Origin: Kappaphycus alvarezii
Taxonomy: Eukaryota > Rhodophyta > Florideophyceae > Gigartinales > Solieriaceae
DNA: 64,000 nucleotides
Direction: 5' to 3'
Assembly (NCBI GenBank): GCA_002205965.3
Contig: NADL03000679.1
Location: forward strand, 434,001 to 498,000
The position numbers and the translations under genes are program-made. Shown here one piece after another: positions 46,701 to 56,941 of the stretch (positions are counted from its first letter, which is position 1; each line of letters begins with the position of its first letter). A model generated the notes under the pieces. It made no database searches. It saw nothing but the letters and a program-made list of their open reading frames with translations, and was not told the DNA's origin.

Positions 46701-48017
46701 ACCTATGCTCCTGTAGTTTCTCTCTCTGCCCTACGATTATTTCTCTGCATCACAAACTTCTTTGACCTGGAATGCGACCAGATGGATGTTGTGACCGCGT
46801 TTCTTAATGGGGAGTTAGAAGAGGAAATATTCATGGAAGTTCCGTCCGGATTTCACGACCCAGCCAGGCCAAATCTCGTATGCCGCCTTCAAAAGGCCCT
46901 GTATGGGCTTAAACAGGCTCCACGTCAGTGGTATGCCAAGATTCATGAGCTATTAACCGCAGAGCTTCATTATATGAGTAATCCTCATGAGCCCTGTCTT
47001 TATGTCTCTCGACAGGGCTCTTCGATCTCCATAATTATTCTGTACGTGGATGACCTTCTTATTGCTGGAAACGATCGAGTAACTCTGGAAAACATCAAGA
47101 CTGAGTTGAAGAGTCGATTCAAGATGAAGGATCTGGGGCCTGTCAAAGAGTTTCTTGGAATCCAAGTTACTCGCAATCGATCAACAAGGACGTTACATCT
47201 CTCTCAGAAATCTTACACTGAGAAAATACTTGAAAGATTCAACATGGCCACCGCGAAGCCTGTTGATACCCCTATGGTTCTTTCAAACGGGGTCTCGGAC
47301 AACAGCTCAGAAGCTGATCTTTCCCCATCGATACCGTATCGCTCCGCAATCGGAAGTCTCATGTATTTAATGGTATGTACTCGCCCGGACATTGGTTTTG
47401 CTGTCGGTAAACTTTCACAACACTGCGAGAAGCCTCTGGAAAGCCATTGGAAAGCCGTAAAGCTAGTTTATCGTTATCTCAAGGGTACAAGCGACCTCGG
47501 AATCTGTTACAGTCCCTCTGCTGCTCCAACTATCATCGGGTACAGCGATTCTGATTGGGCCGGCTGTTGAACAACTCGCAAGTCGACGGAAAGCTATGTT
47601 TTCATGATGTCCGGAGGTCCTATTTCGTGGCGTTCGAAGAAACAAGGATGTGTTGCGCTGTCTTCGTGTGAAGCAGAGTACATTTCCATTTGCACTGCGT
47701 CCAAGGAGGCAATATGGTTGTCTAACGTCTTGTCTGAAATACTGGGCTCAAATCATCCAAATCCGATTTCAATCTTGGTCGATAACTCAGGATCTATCAG
47801 CTCTGCCAAAAACCAGTCCATTAACGAGCGCAACAAACATATTGATATTCGATACCACTTTATTCGTGAGGCCGTGGCAGCAAATCAGGTCCATTTGTCA
47901 CATTGCCGAACCGAAGACCAAATCTCTGACATTCTGACAAAACCTTTGCTTCGAGTGAAATTTGAAAGATTTCGGAATGAGTTGGGCATTGTTTGTTCAC
48001 ATCAAAGTAATGTTTGA
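43774..48017 (+). pseudogene. Copia-1 Gag-Pol polyprotein with one frameshift and one stop
   Basis: ATG at 43774 is the first ATG after the primer site. Gag has a CX2C-type knuckle CIHCGKHRDSSRCF with unusual spacing. Protease: VIDSGCTSH. Integrase: HHCC domain (WHERLAHIN, CVGCILGK), then LVHSDVLG, SDNGGEY and TAERMNRT, the DDE set. RT: DVVTAFLNGELEEEIFME and ILYVDDLLIAG (YVDD at 47043-47054). RNase H: SDSDWAGC, KKQGCVALSSCEAEY, IDIRYHFIRE and DILTKPL. A one-base shift lies between about 46150 and 46210, and TGA at 47568-47570 replaces one codon after WAGC. Copia-2 reads through the shift site in one frame, so the break is a mutation. Confidence 0.95.
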
Positions 48018-48056
48018 TTGTTTTAGGTCGAAGGGGCGTTATCATGGTCAATTCTA

Positions 48057-48069
48057 GTTTGAGGGGGCG
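48057..48069 (+). other. Copia-1 polypurine tract
   Basis: TTTGAGGGGGCG precedes the 3' LTR. Copia-2 has GTTTGAAGGGGTG in the same place. Confidence 0.75.
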
Positions 48070-48507
48070 TGTTGGTACAATTACAGCTTACTGACAATGT
48101 ATGCGGGGACAGCTACTGTACTTTACAGTACTTTACTTTTCAACCTAGATCTTGACCGTTACGTTTATGCACTGTACTGTGCTGTGAGCTTGAGCTGATC
48201 TTTTTCAGATCAGCTCAGATAGGTTTAGGGTTATTCCTTCACCGTCGTCTACATGGCTTCTGGAAACTTCCACAGGTCGTGCCGAAGCATCAAGCGACTC
48301 GCCCTGAAGTCTATATAAGCCATGGTCTCAGCCCGCTCTTGGTCGAAGTAAAGTCTCTCACCACTTTCCCTTCTCTCAACTCTTCTCCTTGGTCGCTCAC
48401 TTTCTCTCTCTCTCTCCTCTTGCTCTGTCTCTCTCTCCACTCGCTCTGTCTCCCTCTTCTCTCTCTCTCTCTCGTCCGCTCGCGCTCTCCCTTCTCCTTG
48501 TCCAACA
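48070..48507 (+). repeat. Copia-1 3' LTR
   Basis: Matches 41913-42352 apart from a 2-bp CT-repeat difference, followed by ATTAC. Confidence 0.95.
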
Positions 48508-49679
48508 ATTACGGCCGAACAGCAGGATTAAGCGAGGATATGTCTGAAAGACTAACACCTCCCGATAAATTTGACACGGTTGCCGGTTTGAAGGACACAT
48601 CGTTGAACAGAGGTTCAATAATGTCTGTCGACGGATCGGTAGACTCTGCATCTAGTTCAGCACGCGTTCTTGGTTCCATTAACTGCGTACGTTCCGTCGT
48701 CATTCGTGTGTCTACCAGTACGTGGAGAATCCGGCAGAATTCGGACGCTTCAAAGTCAGCCTCTCGCACGGGTGTGGGTTCTGAACCAAAATTATCATCA
48801 TTCGATAACACGAACTCCCCTATTTTTACCTCGCAATCACAATCGAATATGGGCTTATCGCCGCGTTGCCAAGTTATTTCTTCACGGACCCAACCACATG
48901 CAGTTGGTTGACCACCCTTCGTCACCTTGACGACGGTTGGTTTCAGACTTGTTAAACGTTGCGCCGTAGATGATATGACGACAGAAGAGTCCTCAGAGTA
49001 TTCGAAGAGTTCAAGAGCATGTTGGAACATCTTAGTACCAATCACCTTAACTTTAGTACCGACTTTAGCGTTAGAGATTCCGGAAACTTTGAGTGCTCTG
49101 AAATATATTTGCAAGTATAGTTGTCCAGCAAAAAAGGCGCAGAGAATGTTTGGATTGCTCAAGATCCTCGGGAATGACCTTGCGCGTGTCAGTGTTCTGG
49201 AGTACAGAGGTCGTGTTGTCTTCGTCTTTCTACAGGTCGAGCACCGTGGGAGCAGCGGGGTAGTTACGAAAGTCGGGAAATTCTGTTCGAGGTGCCTGGA
49301 AATCGTCTGGTCTTGGCGTTATCATTAATATTACCAAAACGGGCGCATCTGGCTGCATCGTTGATGTAGACGGAATGATTGGTGTAGATGTTGTCGAAAC
49401 GTACGGTACTATCGGTGCTGGTGGCGTTGCAGAAGTCTCTGGTTGAACAGGCGGAATAGTCGTCAGTTGTGGAGTGGATGGACTGTTGGTGACGGGTACC
49501 TGACAGGCAGTATTATCGTACTTCATGCTGGTCCGGGAGGGGGAGCTCTTCGTGGAAAACGTGGAGAAGCGGTGCGGACAACCTTGGAAGGGAAGCAAAT
49601 GGCAACCCAAGGTTTATTGGTAACCGCGAGGAACCAAGAAATATCTGTTCTTTCTGTGTTTGTCGTCATACAGTAATTT

Positions 49680-49713
49680 CCATGTCGGGGAAATCTGGAT
49701 TTCCCCGACATGG
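49680..49713. repeat. Perfect hairpin, 16-bp arms
   Basis: CCATGTCGGGGAAATC, then TG, then the exact complement. It lies about 110 bases inside the right Harbinger end. Confidence 0.9.
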
Positions 49714-49808
49714 CAAGAGATTGGAAATCTATGAGCTGTAAATGGTACTATTTCATTGGTCAACGAGATTATGATAAATTTTCATTTTCTATTTTTTAAA
49801 GCCATTTC

Positions 49809-49825
49809 AAGTCATGGATCGACCC
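49809..49825 (-). repeat. Right terminal inverted repeat of Harbinger
   Basis: Complement of the left end with one mismatch, followed by TCA. Confidence 0.85.
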
Positions 49826-50012
49826 TCAGAGCCGCCGAGGAACAGTAGTCGGAAAGACGCCGGGATCTACAGTACAGTGGATAAAGGTCTTTTTCCCATT
49901 CGGAAACTGCTTTTGGACTGTCTTGTCCAGCTCGTACACGTAAGCTTGCGTTTCTAGATTCGCGACTGGACTCGTACAGTACAGCTCCGAGAATGCGTGA
50001 AGTAACAGAAAA

Positions 50013-50220
50013 TGTCGCGCAATGTACACGAATGTTAGTCCGATAATGTTAACAGTGCGCTTGAATGAAACGCTCGCTGACTATGGCTGCTAGAGTAGAT
50101 GATTAAAGTATGTCCTGTAAGTGATGAAAGATAGAGGAATCGCGAGATCAATCTATAAGACATCTCATCACACCCGCGGGTCCCGTTCTGATTCGAGGGG
50201 CACCGATCATCTACCATTGC
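50013..50220 (+). repeat. Copia-3 5' LTR, left part
   Basis: Matches 62959-63168 with moderate divergence. Cut by Copia-2 after ATTGC. Confidence 0.9.
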
Positions 50221-50657
50221 TGATGGATAGAACGAGAGAGATGGAGTGAGGGAGCCAGGCAGGAGTGTGGAAGAGAGCGGGAGAGCAGGAGAGAGGGAGA
50301 AGGGAAGAAAGAGTGAGGGACCGAGAAGGAGAGATGAGAGAGGAGAAGGTGGTGAGGAACTTTACTCAGGTGGAAGATGGAGAGAGACTGGGGCTTATAT
50401 AGACTTCAAGGCGAGTCGACTGATGGTTTCTGTTGATCGAAGGAAGTTGCCAGAGGACATGTAGACGACGGTGAGTGTCTAACCCTAAACTTGCTTGAGC
50501 TGATCTAAAGTAGATCAGCTCAAGCTTACAGCACTGTACAGTGCATAAACATAACGGTCAAGTTCTAGGTTGAACAGTAAAGTACAATAATAACTGCAAG
50601 CCTCTTTGCGAGTTGTAAGCTGTTAGAAAAAGGCAAAGAAGTGAAATTACACTAACA
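50221..50657 (-). repeat. Copia-2 3' LTR
   Basis: Carries the perfect 15-bp-arm hairpin at 50493-50525 and a TATATAAG promoter on the minus strand near 50397. The polypurine tract lies just right of 50657 in plus coordinates. Confidence 0.92.
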
Positions 50658-50717
50658 CACCCCTTCAAACTAGAACTGACCTCAGCAGCGCCCCCTCGAT
50701 CTGAAAACAATAAAATA

Positions 50718-53700
50718 CTAACTTGAAATACCAGGAGGAAAAATGCCCAACTCACTTCGAAACTTCACATACTTGACTCGCAGCAAAGTTTTCGTTAGAA
50801 GGTCAGAGACTTGGTCTTCGGTTCGACAGGGAGGAGCAGAGATCTGTTTGGACTGCACAGCTTCACGAACGAAATTATACCGAATACCAATGTGCTTGTT
50901 CCGTTCATTGATTGATTCGTTCTGGGACGAGCTAATTGCGCCTGAGTTGTCAACTGATATCCTAATAGGAGTAGGGCATTTCTCATTCATCAAACTGCAG
51001 AGAAGGTTTGGCAACCAAATAGCTTCTTTAGAGGCAGTGCACAGAAATATGTACTCTGCTTCGCAGGAAGACAGCGCGACACATCCTTGCTTCTTGGAGC
51101 GCCATGAGATAGGTCCACCAGACATCATGAACACGAAGCTTTAGGTAGACTTGCGAGTAGAGTGGCAGCCAGCCCCGTCAGAGTCACTGAATCCGGTGAT
51201 GGTGCGAGATGAAGACGGACCGTAACGAATTCCGAGAGTTTTAGATCCGTTCAAGTGGCGATACACACGTTTGATAGCCCTCCAGTGAGTGACCATCGGC
51301 TTTTCGCAGAACTGCGACAGCTTGCCTACAGCAAATCCAATGTCTGGACGAGTGCAGATCATCAAATACATGAGACTGCCTGTTACAGAGCGATATGGTA
51401 TTGATGAAGGAAGTTCTTGATCATTAGTTACGTCCTTGTTGGAATTGCTTTGGACCATTGGAGTATCGACAGGTTTTGAGTCCGCCATTTGGAACCTTTC
51501 TAAGATCTTGTCTCTGTATATCGATTGCGAAAGATGCAGCGTTCTCTCCGAGCGGTTTCGCTGCACTTGAATACCAAGGAATTCCTGGACAGGACCTAAA
51601 TCTTTCATCTTGAACCTCTTCTTCAGTTCTGCCCTGATATTGTTGAGCATATCTCGACTGCTGCCTGAAATGAGGAGATCATCAAGATATAGTATTATCA
51701 TGCAGAACATAGTCTCCTTCCGATAGACATAAAGATATGGCTCGTGCGGGTTGCTGACAAAGTTGAGTTGCAAAGTCGGAAATGCATCTATTTTTGCATA
51801 CCATTGGCGAGGAGCCTGCTTCAATCCATACAGGGCCTTCAGAAGTCGACAGAAGAGGTTGGATTTGTTTGGATCTCGGAAACCAGCTGGAGTCTCCATG
51901 AATATTTCTTCGTCCAAGTCACCGTTCAGAAACGCGGTTACTACGTCCATCTAATCGCATTCCAGATCTAACAGATTTGTCAAGCGGAGGAACATTCGTA
52001 CAACAGCAATAGAAACGACAGGATCATACATGTCTGTGTACTCTAGTCCGGGAACTTGTCTGAATCCTTTAGCGCGATACGAACCTTAGGACCGACGTCG
52101 GGTTTGATACGAAAAACGTAGCGACATGGAATCACCTGCATTCCTGGTTTTCTTGGAACGAGATCGAAGGTTCTGTTCTCACTGATATAGTCTTCTTCCT
52201 TTTTGATCCCTGGCATCCAAAAATCAATGTTTTCTGCAGAAGTAGCTTCTTCGTATGTTGCAGGAACATCTGTTGAGAGCAGTGCACTTTCTGCGACAAG
52301 TGACACATTTGAGGAAGAGCTATAATTACACCAGCGGATGTGATTCTTCGAGAGCCGAGAGGAACGACGAGGAGCTACTGAATGGGCTTCTTCAGGTGAG
52401 AGTAAATTTTCTTCACCGGCAGTGGACTCTTCAGAATCTTCGTCTTCGTCAGCGGAATTCTGTACTTCGAAAAACTCTTCAGAAGGAGATTTATCTTCAT
52501 CAGAGGAAATTTTTTGGCCGTGATCTCCATTCGGTAGCTCACAGGTGACTTCAGGCTGTGTAAAAGTTGCAGTTTCATTGAAAATTACATCTCTGGATAT
52601 TACCATTCTTTCTGAGCCAATATAAAACAGCTTATATCCCTTGCTCTGAAAAGGGTTCCACATCATAAAGGCTTCAAGAGATCTGGGATCCAACTTCTTG
52701 AGTTTTTCTTTGGCACAACCTTCCAGCACTGTGCAACAAATACCTGCATGTGAGATATGTCAGGGGTAATGCCGTTCCAGCGGTGGTAAGGAGTGGTGCT
52801 CTCTGGCAAAGAGCTTAAAGTAACGCGATTCAGAACATAGGCAGCCGTGGAAAGTGTTTCAGCCCAGAAATACTTTGGAAGACCCTTGTGGTGTAACATC
52901 GAACGGACCAGATTGAGAAGGGTTCGATTCATCCGTTCTGCAGTCCCGTTTTGCTGGGGAGTGTGAGCCACAGTGAGCTGATGTTGTATGCCGTTCTCCT
53001 TTAGGAAGTTCTTGAACTCGGTTGAGAGGTACTCTCCGCCATTTTCAGACCGTAAAGCCTTAATGAGAAGCTTATCTTCATGCAATGCAGTTTTCATTTC
53101 AGAAAACTCATGGACTTGGAGATATTTCAGAGACTGGCTAGTGTGTTTCTCCGCAAAGGCTTTGTAGTTTTCAAAGAAATCTATCACATTTGACTTGTGG
53201 CTCATAGGATACACAACTGTCCACTTGGAGTAGTCGTCGATGAATGATACAAAATACCTGGCCCCTCCCAGAGAAGGAGTTTCAACCGGTCCCAAGACAT
53301 CAGAATGAACCAGTTCTAGAGATTTTGCCGAATGGCTTTGCCTTTTCTTCGGGATTGGGGCACGATGGGATTTACCAAGTATGCAGCCGATGCAAGAATC
53401 ATCTTCTTCGTTTCCTTCGTGAAAGTTTTACACCTTTCACGGTACTGCTTCTGATCATTGACTTGATTTCGGGAGCATTTACGTGCGCCAATCTCAGATG
53501 ACGGATTGAAATTGGGCGTATCAAGGAAACTTGAGATCTTGTTGGTGGCTTTAGTGCAGGCTTGGTGAAATCCAAGGAATATAGTAAATTAGTGAGCGTA
53601 CCCATCGCCACAAGAGTAGAGTACAAATGACGAACAAGGGTGAATGTATCGATATTTAAGCGCGTATCAATTCCAATATTTTCAATGAAAGATACGGAGA

Positions 53701-54843
53701 GCAGTTGGTAGCGAAGGTTTGGAACGTGTAATACGTTTTTCATTACAAACTTAACAGTTTCTCCCTTCCGTCGTAACGTGAGATCAACCTCACCGGAGCC
53801 AATAATCATAGCCGTATAATCTGCCCCAAGGTTTAGAATTGAAGGGGACCCGAGAAGGTGATAACTTGTGAAAGCTAAGTGGTCGTAAGTGACCTGCAAG
53901 GTACATCCTGAATCGATGATCCATTGCATAGATGAGAGAGGAGGGCCTCCGGTAGATTGAAGTGCTACTTGTTGTGCAGGGGAAGTCGACGCAGAGAGAC
54001 AAACGACATCTGGGTGTTCGGTATTTTCAGCAACCTCCGTGGCATTGAGGGATTTCCTCAACTTCCTCTAGCCTTATCGAGATGAGCTCTAGCAGGATGA
54101 ACTCTGGGAGCGAGATGAGGGAACTTCTTGTAGCATCGTTTGCTATCCCGATGCATGCCGCAGTGTATGCACATTTCTGCGGAAGTTCGTGTTCGAGGCT
54201 TGGAAGACTGGGTTCCCAGGAGTGCAGCCGTCTCAGCGACTTTGAATGCGTCTCGATCTCGCTGAGCATGGTGCTGCTCTTCTTATAGACATCTACTCTG
54301 TACAAATTCGAACGAAAGCTTGCCATCTTCGATATTCGAAGCACCAAGGGCTGATATGAGGCTGTCAAAGCGATCGGGCAAGCCATTGAGGAAGGCCATG
54401 GCCATTTCGCTGTCCTCAAAATACACAGACATGGATTTTAGAGTGACCGCAAGTTGACGAATACGGGCAGCAAATAGCAGAACTTTCTCATTTGGGTGCA
54501 TCTGCACGGTATAGGAGCTACGTCTTGCGGAGAGCTTGTTTAGCAGAGTATGCTTTTCGAAAATATCACAAATGAGTTTCCACATTTGCTTGGCTGTGGT
54601 GGCATGTTGAACCTGCTCAAGGTGAGCATCTTAAAGTGTGAGTCCAATGATGGCTCTTGCCTTGGCATCTGCCTTTTGCCATGCGGAGTGATTTGAAGGA
54701 GATGCTTCCGGTGGATCAAGTGTAAGATGATTGTCAACCTCCCTGAGAGATAGGAAGAGTTGAATTCGAGCTTTCCAAATGTGAAAGTTATCATCATGGA
54801 GCTTCTCTAGATTATCAATACGAGGTCCGGCAGAGGAGTCCAT
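50718..54843 (-). pseudogene. Copia-2 Gag-Pol, decayed
   Basis: It starts MDSSAGPRIDNLEKLHDDNF, like Copia-1. Protease: IIDSGCTLQVT. Integrase: the second Asp is changed (SENGGEY instead of SDNGGEY); TAERMNRT is kept. RT: ILYLDDLLIS. RNase H: KKQGCVALSSCEAEY. Several frame changes and stops separate the pieces (54631-54843, 54283-54585, 53399-54061, 52663-53295, 52043-52729, 51141-51950, 50718-51134). It cannot yield active enzymes. Confidence 0.9.
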
Positions 54844-54875
54844 GATGAGTATAATGGGACCAAGTGAATCAAGAT

Positions 54876-55855
54876 TTAATTTTTGTGTTTATGGTCGATG
54901 TGTTTGTTGCGGTCGTGTCTAGTTTGGAAGACGCGGTTACAGTGGGCACAAGGAGTAATAGCCGACTTCCGCTCAGATCTGTTGCGGCACTTCCTACCAC
55001 ATCTGTACTGAGCAAGCTGCTTCGGACCCGATACTTTGAGCTGACATAGATAACAGGTGAGGAAGGAAGACTTGGGTTCCGAAAGAAAGGGTATTATAGG
55101 TGCCACAGGAGGTGAAGGAGAAGGTACAGTGGACGAAAGAAGTGGAGCTGTAGAGAGGGGTTCGACAGCAAGCGGAGTCGGTATTTTTAACACTGGAGGG
55201 TCAACAGGAAGAGGCGACACCCAAGCGATAAAGGGGACTGGGTGAGAGTGACTAGAGCAGGAGCTGGAGGTGTCGGAGGTGCTGGAGTAGGAGAGATCGA
55301 GTTAATAACTTGAACTGGGGCAGCTACGTTTGGAACTGGTTTCTTCTGACCCTTTGGTTTCGACAAACGACTTGCAAAGACGAGTATAGGCTTTGAGCGG
55401 AGCTTGACTGGATTATTGGAGTTGTTCCCGATTGCAGGGCTTTTTTTTGTACCCAATGCCAAGATGTGTTGAAGAAAATCCTTCTTCTTGGGAAAGAAAA
55501 TCTTCTCGTGAGAGTGAGAAGGAAGTGAAACGACGTCCCAAGTGGTTGCAGTGGAGGTTATATCACCGCCTTCACCGTCAGACTCAACAGCGGAGTCGTC
55601 GATGAAACGGCACTTCGGGCGAAATTACGGCTTCTCGGATCGGGGCGGGGCTTGGACAGGGTCTAATGAGTCGTCGTCGGAAGTGCGATTGATACGCTGG
55701 ACGACAGAGTCGTCTGGAGAGATCTTGATTCCTCGAAGGAAGACGGAGCGGCGGATGACCACTGGAGGCAGGACGTTGGGAGGTTAGGCGAAGGCTGAGG
55801 AAGAAGCGTGAAAGATATAAGGAAGCAAGAGGTTTAGAGGAGATTTGGACTTACT
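54876..55855 (-). pseudogene. Copia-2 ORF1, zinc-finger protein, broken
   Basis: After the splice-made ATG it reads MVIRRSVFLRGIKISPDD. A TAA interrupts near 55625 and a frame change precedes the C-terminal open part 54876-55220. That part has CYLCQLKVSGPKQLAQY and CAHCNRVFQTRHDRNKHIDH, with one finger His changed to Tyr. The C-terminus is close to Copia-1 ORF1 while the Pro-rich middle has diverged. Confidence 0.8.
55762..55854 (-). other. Predicted 93-bp intron in Copia-2 leader
   Basis: The minus strand has GTAAGT at 55854-55849 and an acceptor ending CTCCAG at 55762. Joining A55855 to TG at 55761-55760 creates ATG followed by GTC ATC, as in Copia-1. Confidence 0.65.
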
Positions 55856-56218
55856 GTTGAAACTAGACACGGGCTGTGAGACAAACCGAGGTATGTGACA
55901 CAGAGACGAGGCGAGTAGCAACGAGGAGTCGGGCCGCAAAATGGACTTTGTTCTGTGGTGCGGGGATGAAGAAAGACGATGGGCAGCAAAACCAACCAAA
56001 GTAGGTAGTGCAGAGACGACTCGCGTTAGACAGGCCACAGGGCAGAAGGTCAGTAGATAGTGCAGAGACGACAAAGAAGTCAGATCAAACCTTAGGTGCT
56101 TTTTTTTTGGAGCTTCTGTGTTTTCCTCCCTACACGGAGTGAATGTAGGGTAGCCTCGAGGTGGTTCGCGTCGAACAGAGAGCGCGAAAGAGATAAGTCT
56201 GTGTGCAGCGGTAGCGGC

Positions 56219-56232
56219 CTGGGCCCATAACC
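56219..56232 (-). promoter_or_regulatory. Copia-2 primer-binding site for half initiator tRNA-Met
   Basis: On the minus strand it reads GGTTATGGGCCCAG, the same 14 bases as in Copia-1, directly after the 5' LTR. Confidence 0.85.
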
Positions 56233-56669
56233 CGATGGATAGAACGAGAGAAAGGGAGCGAGGGAGCCAGACAGGAGTGAGGGAGAGAGCGGGAGAGCAG
56301 GAGAGAGTGAGAAGGGAAGAAAGAGTGAGGGACCGAGAAGGAGAGATGAGAGAGGAGAAGGTGGTGAGAAGCTTTACTCAGGTGGAAGATGGAGAGAGAC
56401 TGGGGCTTATATGGACTTCAAGGCGAGTCGACTGATGGTTTCTGTTGATCGAAGGAAGTTGCCAGAAGACATGTAGACGACGGTGAGTGTCTAACCCTAA
56501 ACTTGCTTGAGCTGATCTAAAGTAGATCAGCTCAAGCTTACAGCACTGTACAGTGCATAAACATAACGGTCAAGTTCTAGGTTGAACAGTAAAGTACAAT
56601 AATAACTGCAAGCCTCTTTGCGAGTTGTAAGCTGTTAGAAAAAGGCAAAGAAGTGCAATTAGACTAACA
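56233..56669 (-). repeat. Copia-2 5' LTR
   Basis: Same length and ends as the other LTR, with the terminal A of CCATCA changed to G (CCATCG). Confidence 0.92.
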
Positions 56670-56885
56670 ATTGCAACTCTGAGTAAACTCACGTTCTGGA
56701 TTTGCAGTGGATTCTGCTTGTTGGAAGGGAGTTCTAACAACTCGAGGCCATTAGGGAGAAGGCTTCGAGGTTACCGGAAAAGTTGGAAGGGACGTGGTTC
56801 TAGGATCGGACAGAAAGACACCACAAATCAAGGGTTTCATCGCCCTACCCCTTTATTCTCTTTATTTCATTTTGGCTATCAGACA
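56670..56885 (+). repeat. Copia-3 5' LTR, right part
   Basis: Matches 63164-63380 and resumes with the duplicated ATTGC. Ends GACA. Confidence 0.9.
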
Positions 56886-56905
56886 CTTATAAGTCATTCG
56901 GACTT
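56886..56905 (+). promoter_or_regulatory. Candidate Copia-3 primer-binding site
   Basis: CTTATAAGTCATTCGGAC follows the 5' LTR. Its complement contains CTTATAA, which matches an anticodon loop with U33 and UAU, i.e. tRNA-Ile(UAU). This would again be priming from an internal tRNA site, but the stem could not be verified. Confidence 0.35.
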
Positions 56906-56941
56906 CGGCCTAGTAGATTTCGCACGTGCGACGGTGTCAAG

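Larger units (their letters stand above)
41913..48507 (+). mobile_element. Copia-1, complete young Ty1/copia retrotransposon (6.6 kb)
   Basis: LTRs of 440 and 438 bp (41913-42352 and 48070-48507) begin TGTTGG and end CCAACA. The only difference I noticed is in a CT repeat, so insertion is recent. The target duplication ATTAC is at 41908-41912 and 48508-48512. A primer site follows the 5' LTR and a polypurine tract precedes the 3' LTR. It carries two ORFs: an extra zinc-finger ORF1 and Gag-Pol. It sits in the Harbinger accessory gene. Confidence 0.96.
41317..49162 (-). pseudogene. Harbinger accessory (Myb/SANT-like) gene, cut by Copia-1
   Basis: The gene runs 49162-48508, is interrupted by Copia-1, and resumes at 41912-41317. 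The 5' part contains RILHVLVDTRM, PRTRAELDAES and LFNDVSFKP. The 3' part contains LKSKFGEFKSLYGACLSRYE, QGNRDAFVYFAQGKTYIMYA and later an Arg/Glu-rich helix with ARFEAAEAKGRS. PIF/Harbinger elements usually carry a second, Myb-like DNA-binding protein that works with the transposase, and the convergent position fits. A 37-bp tandem duplication (41674-41747) shifts the frame. The P/T-rich open stretch 49230-49610 may be an upstream part. Confidence 0.6.
39827..49825. mobile_element. PIF/Harbinger DNA transposon, split by Copia-1
   Basis: The ends are inverted: GGGTCGATCTATGACTT at 39827-39843 and its complement with one mismatch at 49809-49825. Each is flanked by TCA (39824-39826 and 49826-49828), a 3-bp target duplication as expected for this superfamily. 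Without Copia-1 and one ATTAC the element is about 3.4 kb. It carries a transposase relic on plus and an accessory gene on minus; their stops are three bases apart (41311-41313 and 41317-41319). Confidence 0.85.
49163..49825 (-). other. Right-hand part of Harbinger upstream of accessory gene
   Basis: Contains the Pro/Thr/Ser-rich minus-strand open stretch 49230-49610, which may be an upstream part of the accessory protein, and a perfect hairpin at 49680-49713. No other gene is seen. Confidence 0.45.
50221..56669 (-). mobile_element. Copia-2, reverse Ty1/copia retrotransposon, relative of Copia-1
   Basis: LTRs of 437 bp each lie at 50221-50657 (3') and 56233-56669 (5'), TGTTAG to CCATCA on the minus strand, with a few scattered differences. 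It is therefore older than Copia-1. The target duplication ATTGC is at 50216-50220 and 56670-56674. It has the same plan as Copia-1: initiator tRNA-Met primer site, leader intron, zinc-finger ORF1 and Gag-Pol, all with several disabling changes. Confidence 0.95.

Noticed and set aside
43774..48017. Programmed frameshift between two halves of Copia-1 pol.
   Set aside because: The break lies between integrase and RT with no slippery heptamer noticed, and Copia-2 reads through the same place in one frame.
49826..50029. Minus-strand open frame between Harbinger and Copia-3 as a host gene fragment.
   Set aside because: Its end is the Harbinger target duplication and its start lies in the Copia-3 LTR. 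No continuation was found across the empty sites.
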